DNA of 64,000 nucleotides from DATLNM01 sp035536775. GTDB taxonomy: Bacteria; Actinomycetota; CADDZG01; WHSQ01. The DNA lies in assembly GCA_035536775.1 (NCBI GenBank), contig DATLNM010000014.1, positions 47,510 through 111,509 of the forward strand. The letters are read 5' to 3'. The notes under the pieces were generated by a model. That model ran no database searches and was not told where the DNA came from. It saw nothing but the letters and a program-made list of their open reading frames with translations. Below are positions 15,553-24,669 of the stretch, one piece after another; within the stretch, counting starts at the first letter, position 1; every line of letters begins with the position of its first letter. The translations under genes were made by a program, and so were the position numbers.

Positions 15553-16839
15553 CTACACCGACACTCGAAGTGGCTGCGAGGAACCGTGTTCACGATCTTC
15601 TGTCTGGCGTCGCCACTTTGCTTCGAAGGTGCTTTCCCCCTTGAGGGTTAAGTGGAAGATCGCTCGGCACCGTTCGTTCAAGGGTTGTGAGTCGATCCTC
15701 GAGGACCCAGTCCTACGGACCTTCCATAGCTGGAGACTGGTACCAATAAGCCCGTCGCAGGGACGAACGAGGCCTGCCAACACCACTCTCCTCGCGGGGG
15801 ATATCCGCTTTACCCGAAGGCTGACGGCGACCCGAACACGGACGGGGGTCGCCTCGGACCCGGCCTCGTGACACCTGTAGGACTGATGATCGATGGATGC
15901 CCAATAGTTGGCTGATCGTTCTGGGACAAGCTTGAACTCGAATATTCCGGAGGCATCGGAGACGGTTGAGCCGATCGTTTCGAACTTGCCTCCAGCTATC
16001 TGTGTGTGCAGATGGACAAGCATGCTTAGTCCGCACTCGTCATAGAAGGTGTTCTCGACCCTTCCGGTGAGCGTCAACTCCGCTGGGTATCGAACCGGCT
16101 TGGAAGGGCCTTCGAGAAAAACCCGACGGCACTGTTTGAACATTTCGCAGCCGTCCTGGGGCGTCGATGTGCGCTGAGTAAACGATGGAGTGGGCGTTGT
16201 CGTGGGTGTCGCGACTGGTGGGGTCGTTGGGCTTGGACCGGGGGAGCCTAAGACGTGAGTGAGCCAACCTTCATCGGGGACTACGTCCGGAGGCGCTAAG
16301 CCCGGACACGGCGTCGACGACGGTGTGGCCCTGCATGTGGAGACCTGGCTCGCGTAAACCCTGTAGGTGTAAGAAAGGGGAGTCGCGTCGCCCGCAGCCA
16401 TGGATGTGATGCCGAACTGCACGTGCAACAGTGTGTCGCTCCTCGCGAACGCGGTGGCGAGCTCGACGAACCGACCGTTCTCGTCGATCACCTCCGCGGT
16501 ATAGCCATCGAACATCCGAAATACCTCCACTGCCCGGTGCACCGTTTGGCCATCGGACAGGGACGCGGAGAGCTGAATCTTTACGAACCCCGTTTCTCGC
16601 ATCGCGTCTGCCGTCGCGAAAGCGATGTCGTGCTGCAGAACGGCTTCGGGGAAACGCGCCCCGTGGTCTTGAGTGACGGCGGCGATATCTGTAAATGCGT
16701 CGGGAGAGCGGTCTGGGTACTCGGTGCGATCCGCGAGCACCGGACTCGCTGGAATGGCGAGTGCGAAGGCCGCAACCGCGACAGCAACGGTACAGGTTCG
16801 CCGACGTCTGTGACCCCGTGACAGACGAGTCCTAGCCAT
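15553..16839 (-). CDS. Large secreted protein with Ig-like beta domains
   Basis: 428 residues. A basic start and signal peptide (about 1-36, cleavage near VLA) precede a first domain (about 40-180), a Pro/Thr-rich linker (about 195-225, PTTPPVATPTTTP), and two beta-rich domains with Ig-like signs (LTLTGRVENTFYDECG, SDASGIFEFKLVP, and RRVVLAGLVRPCDG). Such C-terminal pairs resemble bacterial Ig-like stalk domains. ATG 16839 has AAGGAGAG upstream and lies behind a promoter-like element at 16873-16900. It leads the operon 16839-14072. Confidence 0.82.
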   Translation of the reverse strand: MARTRLSRGHRRRRTCTVAVAVAAFALAIPASPVLADRTEYPDRSPDAFTDIAAVTQDHGARFPEAVLQHDIAFATADAMRETGFVKIQLSASLSDGQTVHRAVEVFRMFDGYTAEVIDENGRFVELATAFARSDTLLHVQFGITSMAAGDATPLSYTYRVYASQVSTCRATPSSTPCPGLAPPDVVPDEGWLTHVLGSPGPSPTTPPVATPTTTPTPSFTQRTSTPQDGCEMFKQCRRVFLEGPSKPVRYPAELTLTGRVENTFYDECGLSMLVHLHTQIAGGKFETIGSTVSDASGIFEFKLVPERSANYWASIDHQSYRCHEAGSEATPVRVRVAVSLRVKRISPARRVVLAGLVRPCDGLIGTSLQLWKVRRTGSSRIDSQPLNERCRAIFHLTLKGESTFEAKWRRQTEDREHGSSQPLRVSV

Positions 16840-16872
16840 ATGCCCTCTCCTTGTGAACGCTCCTCACGCTTT

Positions 16873-16900
16873 ACAACGCTCTCGCACCTGTGAGGTTGTT
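16873..16900 (-). promoter_or_regulatory. ECF-type promoter-like element, copy A
   Basis: On the minus strand it reads ACAACCT, 14 bases, CGTTGT, about 34 bases before the ATG at 16839. The same boxes, with identical spacing and with conserved CACA and GAG inside the spacer, recur at 20910-20936 before another exported-protein gene. An AAC -35 core and a CGTT -10 core 16 bases apart are typical of ECF sigma promoters. The two halves also form an imperfect inverted repeat. Confidence 0.6.
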
Positions 16901-16976
16901 AGGGCGTCGCAGTCTCCCGAGACGGGAATGGGTCGCGTCCCGCGTGAATGCGACGGACCCTTGTCTGCCGGTAGGT

Positions 16977-17753
16977 CTAGGGAAGGGGCGTCTTCTCGCA
17001 AGAAGCTTTGGCTGATACGGCTGGGACGTCTCCGCGCTTGAAGGCCAATCCAACGATGGCGTTGGATCGTTCGCCCTCCTTGGTTGCGGCACGCACCTGA
17101 GACGACTTCTTCGTTCCTATCTGATCGCCATCCTCGTCGAAGACGGTGACTGTGCAGGTGTGCGACGCGGGCGCGGATGAGAGAGGCCCGATCCACAACG
17201 GGACTGCCTCAACCTTGAAGTATTCGCTTGAGTGCGGCCACTCGGGCCTCGGATAGGAAACGACCGGAGCCGGCATCTCGAAGCCAGGTTTGTCGATCGG
17301 CCGCGTCCGCTCTCGGTAGGCCCGCAACGAACGTTGTTGCTGGGCAGACATGGGACCCTTTATCTCGATAACCCGAAGATCCCGGCCATCTTCGACGATT
17401 GTGAGCAGTGCTCGCTCGAGGCGTCGACACGTTTCGCGCGTTGGAGTGTCAAAGCACCGACTGGCTGAGAATTGCACGACCCACTCAGGGCCTTCGGTCT
17501 CGAAGCCTCGATAGACATAGAGGGCTCCATCTGGATTTAGGAGACCAACATCAGCCACGGCTCGCATCGCGAAAGATGCGATGCGATGTCTCGGCGCGGG
17601 TCGGCTGACGACGTCATCGGCCTTCTCGGCATGGGGGGGGATGCTTTCACTAAGGCTCGCGTCTCTTACCAGAGGCCCGCAAGCAACCAGGAGGAACAGT
17701 GCCGCAACAGCAGCGAGGGTTGGAAGCAGTCGCTTACACGTTCGTGCTTCCAT
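16977..17753 (-). CDS. Lipoprotein sharing a domain with the sigma partner at 22921
   Basis: 258 residues starting at ATG 17753 with GGAGAT 8 bases upstream. The signal ends in LLVACG, with Cys as the lipid site. The domain from about residue 55 (FAMRAVADVGLLNPDGALYV, GPEWVVQFSASRC, IEIKGPMSAQQQRSLRAY) matches the first outside domain of the membrane partner at 22921 (FALRAVAQAGLMDP, DGWRVTFASSTC, STEGPLDAQQEAEVAEY). This is a free, lipid-anchored version of a sigma-linked sensor domain. Function unknown. Confidence 0.82.
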   Translation of the reverse strand: MEARTCKRLLPTLAAVAALFLLVACGPLVRDASLSESIPPHAEKADDVVSRPAPRHRIASFAMRAVADVGLLNPDGALYVYRGFETEGPEWVVQFSASRCFDTPTRETCRRLERALLTIVEDGRDLRVIEIKGPMSAQQQRSLRAYRERTRPIDKPGFEMPAPVVSYPRPEWPHSSEYFKVEAVPLWIGPLSSAPASHTCTVTVFDEDGDQIGTKKSSQVRAATKEGERSNAIVGLAFKRGDVPAVSAKASCEKTPLP

Positions 17754-17783
17754 GGCGTGATCTCCAATGAGAATGGGTGCGTT

Positions 17784-17809
17784 AGACGGCCCTACCCAAC
17801 ATCGTTGTT
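17784..17809 (-). promoter_or_regulatory. Possible weak ECF-type promoter before the 16977 lipoprotein
   Basis: On the minus strand AACAAC stands 15 bases from CGTCT, about 31 bases before ATG 17753. The boxes resemble those at 16873 and 20910, but spacing and the -10 box differ, so this is tentative. Confidence 0.3.
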
Positions 17810-17980
17810 CTCCGGCCACGCTTCCCTGCCTGCGTAGGCTTCTGACAGGACGCAGACTGGGCTCGCACACAAAGCGGACATCTCCCCGAGGTGGTTGTTA
17901 ATGAAGCTCCATGAATATTCGCCTCGAGCCGTGATGATCTCGCTGCTTTGGGGAGTATTCGTGAAACGTAGGCTTCCAAT

Positions 17981-18526
17981 ATGCGACCGGCCGATGTCCC
18001 AGTAACGACTTGGAGCCGCCCTGCACAGCACCGGTGGGTCCCCATAGCTGTCCTCCTGGCCATATTGCTCGCCATCGCTGGGAGTTTGATGTGGGATCGA
18101 CTCCAAGCAACAACCCCCGCCGACGAGATGGCGGCCTTCATCGCGACGCCCTCGTACGACGTAGATGGGTTGCGATTCGTACGGTTCAAAACAGCACCGG
18201 CGACTTCGGACAGCCCGTACGGTGGGGTCACCGCGATCTACAGCAACGGCAGCGCCTACGACGTGCATCTGTACCCCTCCCGTCAAGCTGCAGCGGCAGA
18301 GTTCCGGGAGAGACTCGAGGGGTTCGGCCGGTGGCCTGAAGTTCAGACCATCAACACCTACGAACCAGTCGAAAGATGCTTTTCGGCGCGTGGGTTCGTC
18401 TATTGCTTCGGCATCGACGACACGCGCACTATCCGGAGTTACGTCCCTAGCGATCTGAACGATGCAAGCATGAACGCGCTCCTACTCCTACGGACAGCAC
18501 GCAAGCACTATTACAGATCGAATTAA
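17981..18526 (+). CDS. Single-pass membrane protein, unknown
   Basis: 181 residues: a cytoplasmic N-terminus of about 18, a transmembrane helix (about 20-38, VPIAVLLAILLAIAGSLMW), then an outside domain of about 140 with a cysteine pair (CFSARGFVYC). It diverges from the lipoprotein gene at 16977 and precedes the lipoprotein gene at 18570 by 43 bases. No sigma gene is coupled to it. No family recognised. Confidence 0.75.
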   Translation: MRPADVPVTTWSRPAQHRWVPIAVLLAILLAIAGSLMWDRLQATTPADEMAAFIATPSYDVDGLRFVRFKTAPATSDSPYGGVTAIYSNGSAYDVHLYPSRQAAAAEFRERLEGFGRWPEVQTINTYEPVERCFSARGFVYCFGIDDTRTIRSYVPSDLNDASMNALLLLRTARKHYYRSN

Positions 18527-18569
18527 GGCGAGGAAGCGAGGAGCGTGTTCGTGAATGCTGGGCCTGCAT

Positions 18570-19007
18570 ATGCGTAGGGCGGTTTCCGCGTTGATCGGGG
18601 TTGCCATCTGCAGCTCGTCCTGCAGTAGCCCTGACCCTGCCACCGACTTCGCCCGCTATCGCATATCCGTGTCGGTGCCACCTTCGCAGATTGACTCGAA
18701 GCCGGGCAAGCGCATCCAGTATGGGACTGGACTCGCTGCAATCGGAACCGTCAACGGTGTGCTCGAGATTGCCGCTTCGAATGGCTCGGCTTGCCTCACG
18801 CTTACGGGCCTTCGATTCAAAGAAGCGAGCCTCTCCAGAGAAACAGAGACTGTGACAACGTTCCATGTGAGCGGATCTCGGGGTGGTGATATCTGTAACG
18901 AGGTCGCATCCGAACACCTGCGGGAGATCATCCAGTACCCCGAAGAGCACCGACTCACGGTCGAACTGGTCAACGGAGCGACTACCGACTCGAAGCTCAC
19001 CACCTAG
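18570..19007 (+). CDS. Small putative lipoprotein, unknown
   Basis: About 145 residues from ATG 18570 (ATG 18555 is an alternative that adds five residues). The signal MRRAVSALIGVAICSSSC ends in an SSC lipobox-like motif, followed by SSPDPATD, a typical flexible linker. The mature domain is about 120 residues with two further cysteines. It probably shares a transcript with the membrane protein at 17981. Function unknown. Confidence 0.7.
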   Translation: MRRAVSALIGVAICSSSCSSPDPATDFARYRISVSVPPSQIDSKPGKRIQYGTGLAAIGTVNGVLEIAASNGSACLTLTGLRFKEASLSRETETVTTFHVSGSRGGDICNEVASEHLREIIQYPEEHRLTVELVNGATTDSKLTT

Positions 19008-19064
19008 AACAAGACAGCCAACCGGGTTCGGCTGGGTTCTCCTAGGGAGGCCAGCCACCGCGAC

Positions 19065-19976
19065 CTACTCGGTGACCTCTATCGGTACGGCGACTCGATG
19101 GCCGTCGATCTCTAGCGTGGCGAGGTAGTTGCCTGGTGCCAGCGGGTAGCCGCGGTCTGTCCTGGCGGGAAAGGTGGGGCCGGACTTGGTATCGATGAAC
19201 CCATCGGGCATCTTGAAACCTCCACCACAATCGACGATGACCCGACCCCAGAGGTCGGCTTCTGGATCGTTTTCCGGAACAAGCGCGAAGCCATATGCGG
19301 CGAGCAAGCAGGAAGGATCGGTGATCGTCGCCCCTGAGTGGTTCTTCACGGTCACTGTGGATGCAACGCTCCCGCCACTCCGGATGCTTGACGCAGCAAG
19401 TTTCAGAACGATGGTCAGCCCATCCAGCTCTCCCGAAGTCACGGCAGCGGTGTGGCCAGGCGCGGGCGGGGAGGAACGCCCAACCATGAAGTAGTCACAG
19501 GCGGTCACGGTTCGGTACCTGCCGTCCGCGGTGTGATTCAGGCTGAAGTCCTTGCAGATCCTGTACTCACCAGGAGTGAGGGGCGGGATCTCGATGGGGA
19601 AACGAACCTGAGTCTCCGACGATTGGAACCCGATGTCGGGGATCGCCGTGTTCTTCTTCCCGTACCGGTAGAAGGCGGCAGGCTCCCCCTGCCCCGGCCT
19701 CGTGATGATGTAGAAGGTTGGCACCCACTCGGTCCCTCGCTTTGTTACGCGTCGCGCCTCGACTCTGGATTCCAGTCCGTATGTATGACTTCCGGAGGAG
19801 GGGAACTCGATGTGCAGGTTGGTCATCTGACCGGAGCGGAGGCGCCCGTCATCCAGACGAAGAGCGAGGACCTGCTCGACGAGCGGTTCGGTGGGGGCAA
19901 CCTGTGGTTGGTCGTCCGAAGGAGTGCAGCTTGCGCCTACCAGCACCGCGATGGCGACGATCATCACGCGTTTCAC
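19065..19976 (-). CDS. Lipoprotein with C-terminal Ig-like domain
   Basis: 303 residues. The signal MKRVMIVAIAVLVGASC carries a lipobox (GASC, Cys17). The first outside domain (about 40-170) contains IPPLTPGEYRICKDFSL, a strand-turn pattern typical of beta-sandwich domains; the second (about 185-300) starts LTIVLKLAASSIRSGGSVAS and ends with LAPGNYLATLEIDG, much like BsuPI-type or other Ig-fold domains. Lipid-anchored surface protein, ligand unknown. It is a single gene on the minus strand. Confidence 0.8.
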   Translation of the reverse strand: MKRVMIVAIAVLVGASCTPSDDQPQVAPTEPLVEQVLALRLDDGRLRSGQMTNLHIEFPSSGSHTYGLESRVEARRVTKRGTEWVPTFYIITRPGQGEPAAFYRYGKKNTAIPDIGFQSSETQVRFPIEIPPLTPGEYRICKDFSLNHTADGRYRTVTACDYFMVGRSSPPAPGHTAAVTSGELDGLTIVLKLAASSIRSGGSVASTVTVKNHSGATITDPSCLLAAYGFALVPENDPEADLWGRVIVDCGGGFKMPDGFIDTKSGPTFPARTDRGYPLAPGNYLATLEIDGHRVAVPIEVTE

Positions 19977-20235
19977 GAGACCAGTTTGACGCCCGCGCTG
20001 GAGTAGAAGCCGGGAGACGGGGCCTGATCAGCAGGACGATCACATGCTGGCAGAACAGGGAAGGCGATGACCAAGGGCTTCAGCCGCATGGTTATAGGAC
20101 GTAGTCGCCGCAGTGTTAGTTCCCGGCACGGGTCCCACGGACCGCGTTGTCACCTGGTTAGGACAGCACACGGCAATATCGAGAAAAGAACTATTCGTGA
20201 CCTCGGGGTGCCGGATATTGCGGTGCCAGTATTCT

Positions 20236-20868
20236 TCAGCAGCTATGCGACCGATCGGCAGCCTCTAGTCGAGCGAGCTCCATCGACTCTGCAAGCTGAA
20301 TGATCTCCCAGCCCGAGAAGGACCCGGTCAGTCCCCACCGACCCGTGACGCGACCGGGCTTGACTGGCCAGATCAGCTCAGCCCACCTGGCGCCTGTCAC
20401 GACGTACAACAGAGCGCGCTGGCCGAGAACATCTGTCTCGATCACGTGGTCTCCGCCGCACCCGTCGAATGTTGCGTGGCCGTATTGGATCGAGAGATGT
20501 CGATCTGGTGGAGAAAACAACGCGAGGGTTCCTGCCAGTCCACCTCGAGACCAAGAGATCTGTTTGGGGTCAGCCCTCCAACGCGCCGGCCTGAAGAGGG
20601 AAGAGTTGGTAGGGAGAATCACGGGCAGATCAACTACTAGATGAGATTGCAGCAGCTGAACTCCCTCGTCGAGCGGGATTAGACGCGCTCTGTAGCGCTC
20701 CATCCTCAAGTCGCGCTTCCGAGCGTCCGGTGAAGGTACTTCCGAGTCCTTGGGCGCGACCTGGCTTGAGGCAGCTGGGGAGCGTTCCGCGTCAGGGCTA
20801 CACGAAACTAGAGATGCCAGCAAAAGAGCGCAGCGCGCTGCCCTTCCTAGAGCTGACCAGTTTTTCAC
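20236..20868 (-). CDS. Putative lipoprotein, unknown
   Basis: 210 residues from GTG 20868. The signal KNWSALGRAARCALLLASLVSC ends in a lipobox (LVSC), here given in two parts for length: basic start to AARC, then ALLLASLVSC. An AAGGAGAG lies 12 bases upstream; a TTG at 20913 is less likely. The outside domain holds LVVDLPVILPTNSSLF, then YGHATFDGCGGDHVI and LYVVTGARWAELIWP. It is preceded by the promoter-like element at 20910-20936. Confidence 0.72.
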   Translation of the reverse strand: MKNWSALGRAARCALLLASLVSCSPDAERSPAASSQVAPKDSEVPSPDARKRDLRMERYRARLIPLDEGVQLLQSHLVVDLPVILPTNSSLFRPARWRADPKQISWSRGGLAGTLALFSPPDRHLSIQYGHATFDGCGGDHVIETDVLGQRALLYVVTGARWAELIWPVKPGRVTGRWGLTGSFSGWEIIQLAESMELARLEAADRSHSC

Positions 20869-20909
20869 CAGCGAGTAGGACTCTCTCCTTATGAGTGCTT
20901 TCACCGTGT

Positions 20910-20936
20910 ACAACGCTCACGTCCGTGTGAGGTTGT
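20910..20936 (-). promoter_or_regulatory. ECF-type promoter-like element, copy B
   Basis: On the minus strand it reads ACAACCT, 14 bases, CGTTGT, matching copy A at 16873-16900 in boxes, spacing, and spacer bases CACA and GAG. It lies about 42 bases before the GTG at 20868. Two copies before two exported-protein genes in a sigma-rich region suggest a common ECF regulon. Confidence 0.6.
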
Positions 20937-21089
20937 CTCGGCGCGCGTGGTGATGAATAGCCACGAGTGCGTGGCACGAGCACCAAGCTAGCGCCAACCC
21001 TCAGGGGATCGGAATGCCTGTGGCAAAAAGGAGGGCCTCACAAGCAGGAGAAATACGTAGCCATCAATCGTTCAAGCAGAGCAGCATGC

Positions 21090-21806
21090 TCATCGGGGAT
21101 CGAACCTCGCCCCGTTCAGAATCGACCAAGCGTCGTCTATGGCATCAGATGGAGCCGAACCGCCAAAGATGACTAAGGCATAGAAACGTCGCCCCACATC
21201 TTCGAACGGGATCCAGTGGGTCTCCAGGCTCTCGGGGATGCACTCAAGCGTCGCTCCCTTGCCCTCCCGCTCCACGCTGAAGTCCGGGAGACGCGGCGTG
21301 AACTCTGTGGACGCCCCGGCGTGATACCTCTCGTGTACAGAAACGAACACGTCGGATGCGGACATCGACTCCAGTGCTCCTTTAGGCAACTGAGCGCAGT
21401 CGCTCTCTCGGTACTGAAGTTGGAACGTGGCTACAGAGAAAAGCTCTTCCGGGTTTGCAAGGTTTGGGGTCAATGAGGCCTCCGCCCGGAACCAGGTCGC
21501 GGGGTAAGTAATCGTGAAGCCTCTTTCCGGGTCGCGATACTCCTTGTCCTGTTCGTCGGGCTCGTCGTTTTCCGGCCTCAGCCCGCCGTCTTCAGTCCAA
21601 GGAGAGACGGGTGCCCTCAAGCTGCTCGGGCCGAATTGCACGATCGCGAACCCGAGGACTGCAACCGTCATGAGCGTGGAGGCACCCGAGGCTAGACGAC
21701 GACGCGTTCGGAACGTGGTCCCCCTATTGATGACCGCTTCAATATCCGGGTCGCCATCTCGGACTCTCGTTAGCGCGTCTTGGAGATGTCGCTTTGGGTC
21801 CTTCAA
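21090..21806 (-). CDS. Single-pass membrane partner of ECF sigma
   Basis: 238 residues from TTG 21806, which overlaps the sigma TGA as TTGA. Read-through upstream gives only low-complexity residues, so the TTG start is preferred. The cytoplasmic tail (about 1-36) reads RHLQDALTRVRDGDPDIEAV, then TRRR; a transmembrane segment (about 40-58) follows. The outside domain starts EYRDPERGFTITYPATWF, a pattern like PsbP/TTHA-type lipoprotein domains, and contains a cysteine in SDCAQL and one in LECIPES. Likely regulator of the adjacent sigma factor. Confidence 0.82.
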   Translation of the reverse strand: MKDPKRHLQDALTRVRDGDPDIEAVINRGTTFRTRRRLASGASTLMTVAVLGFAIVQFGPSSLRAPVSPWTEDGGLRPENDEPDEQDKEYRDPERGFTITYPATWFRAEASLTPNLANPEELFSVATFQLQYRESDCAQLPKGALESMSASDVFVSVHERYHAGASTEFTPRLPDFSVEREGKGATLECIPESLETHWIPFEDVGRRFYALVIFGGSAPSDAIDDAWSILNGARFDPR

Positions 21807-22291
21807 CTCTCGTCCCTTAGGTCTTTCTGAAGGTTCTTGCGAGCCTGGAACAACAGTGCCTTCACGGTGCCTGGCGCTATATGCATCTGCGTGGCGATCA
21901 TGTCTACCGGCATGTCTTCGAGATAGTGAAGGACTACAGCCGTCCTCTGCCGAGGGGCAAGGCCCCGGAGGGCCTTCACGAGGTCCAGGTCCTTCGCGTT
22001 CAACGACTCGACAGGGTGGGCCCCTTCTGCGACGTTCGGGGAGAAAGTGCTTCGACGCTTTCCCTCTTTGCGCATCATGTTCAAGGCCGTCGTCATCACC
22101 CAGCCCCCCGCCCACTCCTTACGGGACAGTCGACGCCAGCGCACGTACGCGTGAGCGAAAGCATCCTGCGTGACTTCATGTGCCATATCCCTGTCACCAC
22201 AGGACAGGACAATGGCCTTGAAGACCCTTTGGTACTCGGCCCGGTAGAACGTGCTGAAGTCCAGACCTGCCTCCATCCGTTGCCATTTCAC
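21803..22291 (-). CDS. ECF-type RNA polymerase sigma factor
   Basis: 162 residues. Region 2 covers about 10-80 (FSTFYRAEYQRVFKAIVL, AHEVTQDAFAHAYVRW, GWVMTTALNMMRK) and region 4 about 100-155 (LRGLAPRQRTAVVLHYLED, MHIAPGTVKALLFQA). This belongs with the SigE-like actinobacterial group whose region 2 starts FxxFYRAEY. The start is GTG 22291 or ATG 22276. It diverges from the sigma gene at 22434, with about 140 bases between them, and the two proteins look related to each other. Confidence 0.92.
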   Translation of the reverse strand: MKWQRMEAGLDFSTFYRAEYQRVFKAIVLSCGDRDMAHEVTQDAFAHAYVRWRRLSRKEWAGGWVMTTALNMMRKEGKRRSTFSPNVAEGAHPVESLNAKDLDLVKALRGLAPRQRTAVVLHYLEDMPVDMIATQMHIAPGTVKALLFQARKNLQKDLRDES

Positions 22292-22433
22292 TACTACAAG
22301 GCCTAGGAGGGCGGTTTGGTTTAGTTGGCAACTTCATATGTGGTTCGAGCGGCGGGCTGTAAGGAGGGGACCGGGCTTTCGCTTAAGCCTTTTGGCTGAC
22401 CCGTGACTATTGCAAGTAAGTAGGGGAGGTTTC

Positions 22434-22928
22434 TTGCACGCAATCGACGTACGGGAAAGCCGGTTCATGCTCGACGCCGCTGGATTTGACGCGTTCTACC
22501 GTGCCGCCTTTCCTCGCGTCCTAACGGCCTGTCGGGCGTTTACTTCAGATTCTGACGTAGCGATGGACGCTGCTCAAGAAGCGTTCGCGCGCGCCTTTGC
22601 CCATTGGAACCGGATAGGGCAACACGAATGGCCTGTGGGGTGGGTCATCGCGACCGCCCTCAATCAATGCCGCCGGCGCTTCCGCCGGCGGCCCCACCCG
22701 TCGGTTGCCGACTCGGTACCCGCGATCTCGACCGATCGCATCGAGATCGTCGAGGCACTGAGGCGTCTTGCCCCGCGCCGTAGGACGGCGGCTGTGCTCT
22801 TCTACGTTGCCGACCTCTCGGTCGCGGACGTAGCTCAGGCGATGAGGTTGAGTGAGGGCGCTGTGCGAAGTCACCTGACCCATGCCAGACGCGATCTTCG
22901 CAGAGCTCTGGGAGGAAGCGATGAGTAA
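22434..22928 (+). CDS. ECF-type RNA polymerase sigma factor
   Basis: 164 residues from TTG 22434, with GGGGAGG ending 4-5 bases upstream; ATG 22467 is an alternative. Region 2 (about 12-80) shows FDAFYRAAFPRVLTACRAF, DAAQEAFARAFAHW and GWVIATALNQCRR; region 4 (about 100-155) shows LRRLAPRRRTAAVLFYVAD, MRLSEGAVRSHLTHA. It is closely similar in layout to the divergent sigma at 21803, suggesting an old inverted duplication. Its end overlaps the partner gene at 22921 by 8 bases. Confidence 0.92.
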   Translation: MHAIDVRESRFMLDAAGFDAFYRAAFPRVLTACRAFTSDSDVAMDAAQEAFARAFAHWNRIGQHEWPVGWVIATALNQCRRRFRRRPHPSVADSVPAISTDRIEIVEALRRLAPRRRTAAVLFYVADLSVADVAQAMRLSEGAVRSHLTHARRDLRRALGGSDE

Positions 22929-24654
22929 GAGATTCGATGACCTTGAGCGAGACCGTCAGCGTATCGCCGACGCCTTGAGAAGGCCCTTGAGCCATGACAA
23001 TGCTCCACCTACTACCTCCGCTTCGGTCAGGGAATCGGGGATGGCATTTCGCCGAAGGGCCCGAGCTTCTCGTGCTGCCGCGGTCGTCGTTCTCATGGCC
23101 GTTGCGGTAGTCGCCATCCCTCGGATTGTCGACGCCTGGCATGACGAGACGCGTCGCCGGACAGAACTCGCGCAGCAAGGTGGCATCGAGGATTATCGGG
23201 TCATAACGTTTGCCCTGCGTGCAGTTGCTCAGGCGGGATTGATGGATCCCCTGGGAGACTTCTTCGAGTACAAGGGCATAAACAACACTCCCGATGGATG
23301 GCGCGTCACCTTCGCATCATCAACGTGCTATCGCAGAGACGGCGGTGAGACCTGCGAGCCGAACGCCCGCGAAGACGCTCACGGCAATGCCATGGCAGAC
23401 AGTCATTTCGATGTCGTTTTAGTCGATGGCTTCCTGCGCGTTGTCTCCACCGAGGGTCCGTTGGATGCACAGCAGGAGGCTGAGGTCGCCGAGTATGCCG
23501 AAGCCCCCACACCGGTCGATCCCCACCCCGAATTCGCCCCCGTCCGGTTCACGAACGAGGGTAGGGAGACCTTGGTCCGGCTGACCTACTACTGGGCGGG
23601 GGAGATAACAGAGGCACGCTCTGCGTGGGCGTGCTCCCTCGTGAAAACCGATGCTGACGGAGACACGGAGCCAGCTGCCTTCGCGCTGGGCGTGGAATCC
23701 CCTCCCGACGAAGAGTGGAGGTTGGGCGGTGTCATCAGTACAGGAGTCGCGGATGGTGACGCCGCATCGATGGATGTGACATGCAGCCCGTTTCGCGATG
23801 AGGCGGGATGGCGGCTGGGATCGGATTACTCGATCAAGCGTTTCGCTTCAGATCGTGCAGTCGATGTTCGCGGCGAGCTCATATGGAACGAATTGGCCGT
23901 CATAGGCCTCGATTTCGACTGCGTCGTCAGCGTTACCAATGCAGGGGGAGCGGTCGTTGGCGAGCGTGCGATCCCGGCCCACTCTCCGTGGCCTCCAAAG
24001 GAAGGGCCTCCCTACGTCCTGCCGGTAGTCGTCACGCTCGATGTCCCGTCGGCCTCGGAAGTCGATACCGCCGACGTGACGTGCTCGGTCGCGTATCGTC
24101 GCAGCGCAGCCGACGATCCGCCGGATGGACGACGTGAGGATGTGCCCCCGCCCACGGCTCCACCCAGATCGCACCACGAACCGCCTTCCGGTCCGCGTCA
24201 TCTCATCGCCACCGACACTCTCGAGGGACCCGAATGGGGTGAGAATGATGGCGATACGTGGGAGCTCTATGCATGGGAGGCGGAGGGGTACAGGTGTTGG
24301 TCGTTCGCCTTGCCGGTGTCAGAAGGACCACCCGAGACAGGCGGCCGGTCGTGCACGCAGCTCACCGACGCTGCGGATGAGGGCCATATCCATGCAATGG
24401 GGTGGCGCTCACCGGACGGCTTCGGAGGCGAGCTGGGGATCGCGTACGGAGAGGTGGGCCCGAACGTCGCCTCAGTAGAGGTTGTAGCGAGCACAGGAAG
24501 CATCGTCTCCGCGTGGACGATCGTTCCCGATGCTGGATACGGGATCAGCTCGCGGTTCTGGGTTGCGTCTCTTGAAGCAGCGGAAAGCTTCGTAGTGAGG
24601 GTTTACGACGCAGATGGGAACATGCTCGAGGAAAGTCCAAAACGCAGAGTTTGA
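22921..24654 (+). CDS. Large membrane partner of ECF sigma with several outside domains
   Basis: 577 residues from ATG 22921, with GGGAGG upstream, overlapping the sigma end. A cytoplasmic tail (about 1-50, arginine-rich end), a transmembrane segment (about 52-70), then three outside blocks. The first (about 85-210) matches the lipoprotein at 16977. The second (about 210-400) looks like two repeated beta domains (YWAGEITEARSAWACSL; LIWNELAVIGLDFDCVV). The third (about 420-577; EGYRCWSFALP, SCTQLTD, FVVRVYDADGNML) matches modules in 25480 and 11395. It is the largest partner here and a mosaic of modules seen elsewhere in the region. Confidence 0.85.
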   Translation: MSKRFDDLERDRQRIADALRRPLSHDNAPPTTSASVRESGMAFRRRARASRAAAVVVLMAVAVVAIPRIVDAWHDETRRRTELAQQGGIEDYRVITFALRAVAQAGLMDPLGDFFEYKGINNTPDGWRVTFASSTCYRRDGGETCEPNAREDAHGNAMADSHFDVVLVDGFLRVVSTEGPLDAQQEAEVAEYAEAPTPVDPHPEFAPVRFTNEGRETLVRLTYYWAGEITEARSAWACSLVKTDADGDTEPAAFALGVESPPDEEWRLGGVISTGVADGDAASMDVTCSPFRDEAGWRLGSDYSIKRFASDRAVDVRGELIWNELAVIGLDFDCVVSVTNAGGAVVGERAIPAHSPWPPKEGPPYVLPVVVTLDVPSASEVDTADVTCSVAYRRSAADDPPDGRREDVPPPTAPPRSHHEPPSGPRHLIATDTLEGPEWGENDGDTWELYAWEAEGYRCWSFALPVSEGPPETGGRSCTQLTDAADEGHIHAMGWRSPDGFGGELGIAYGEVGPNVASVEVVASTGSIVSAWTIVPDAGYGISSRFWVASLEAAESFVVRVYDADGNMLEESPKRRV

Positions 24655-24669
24655 TCGCTCAGCCCAAGT

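Noticed and set aside
19977..20235. Small frames between the lipoprotein genes at 19065 and 20236
   Set aside because: Short, basic, without RBS or recognisable pattern; read as intergenic DNA.
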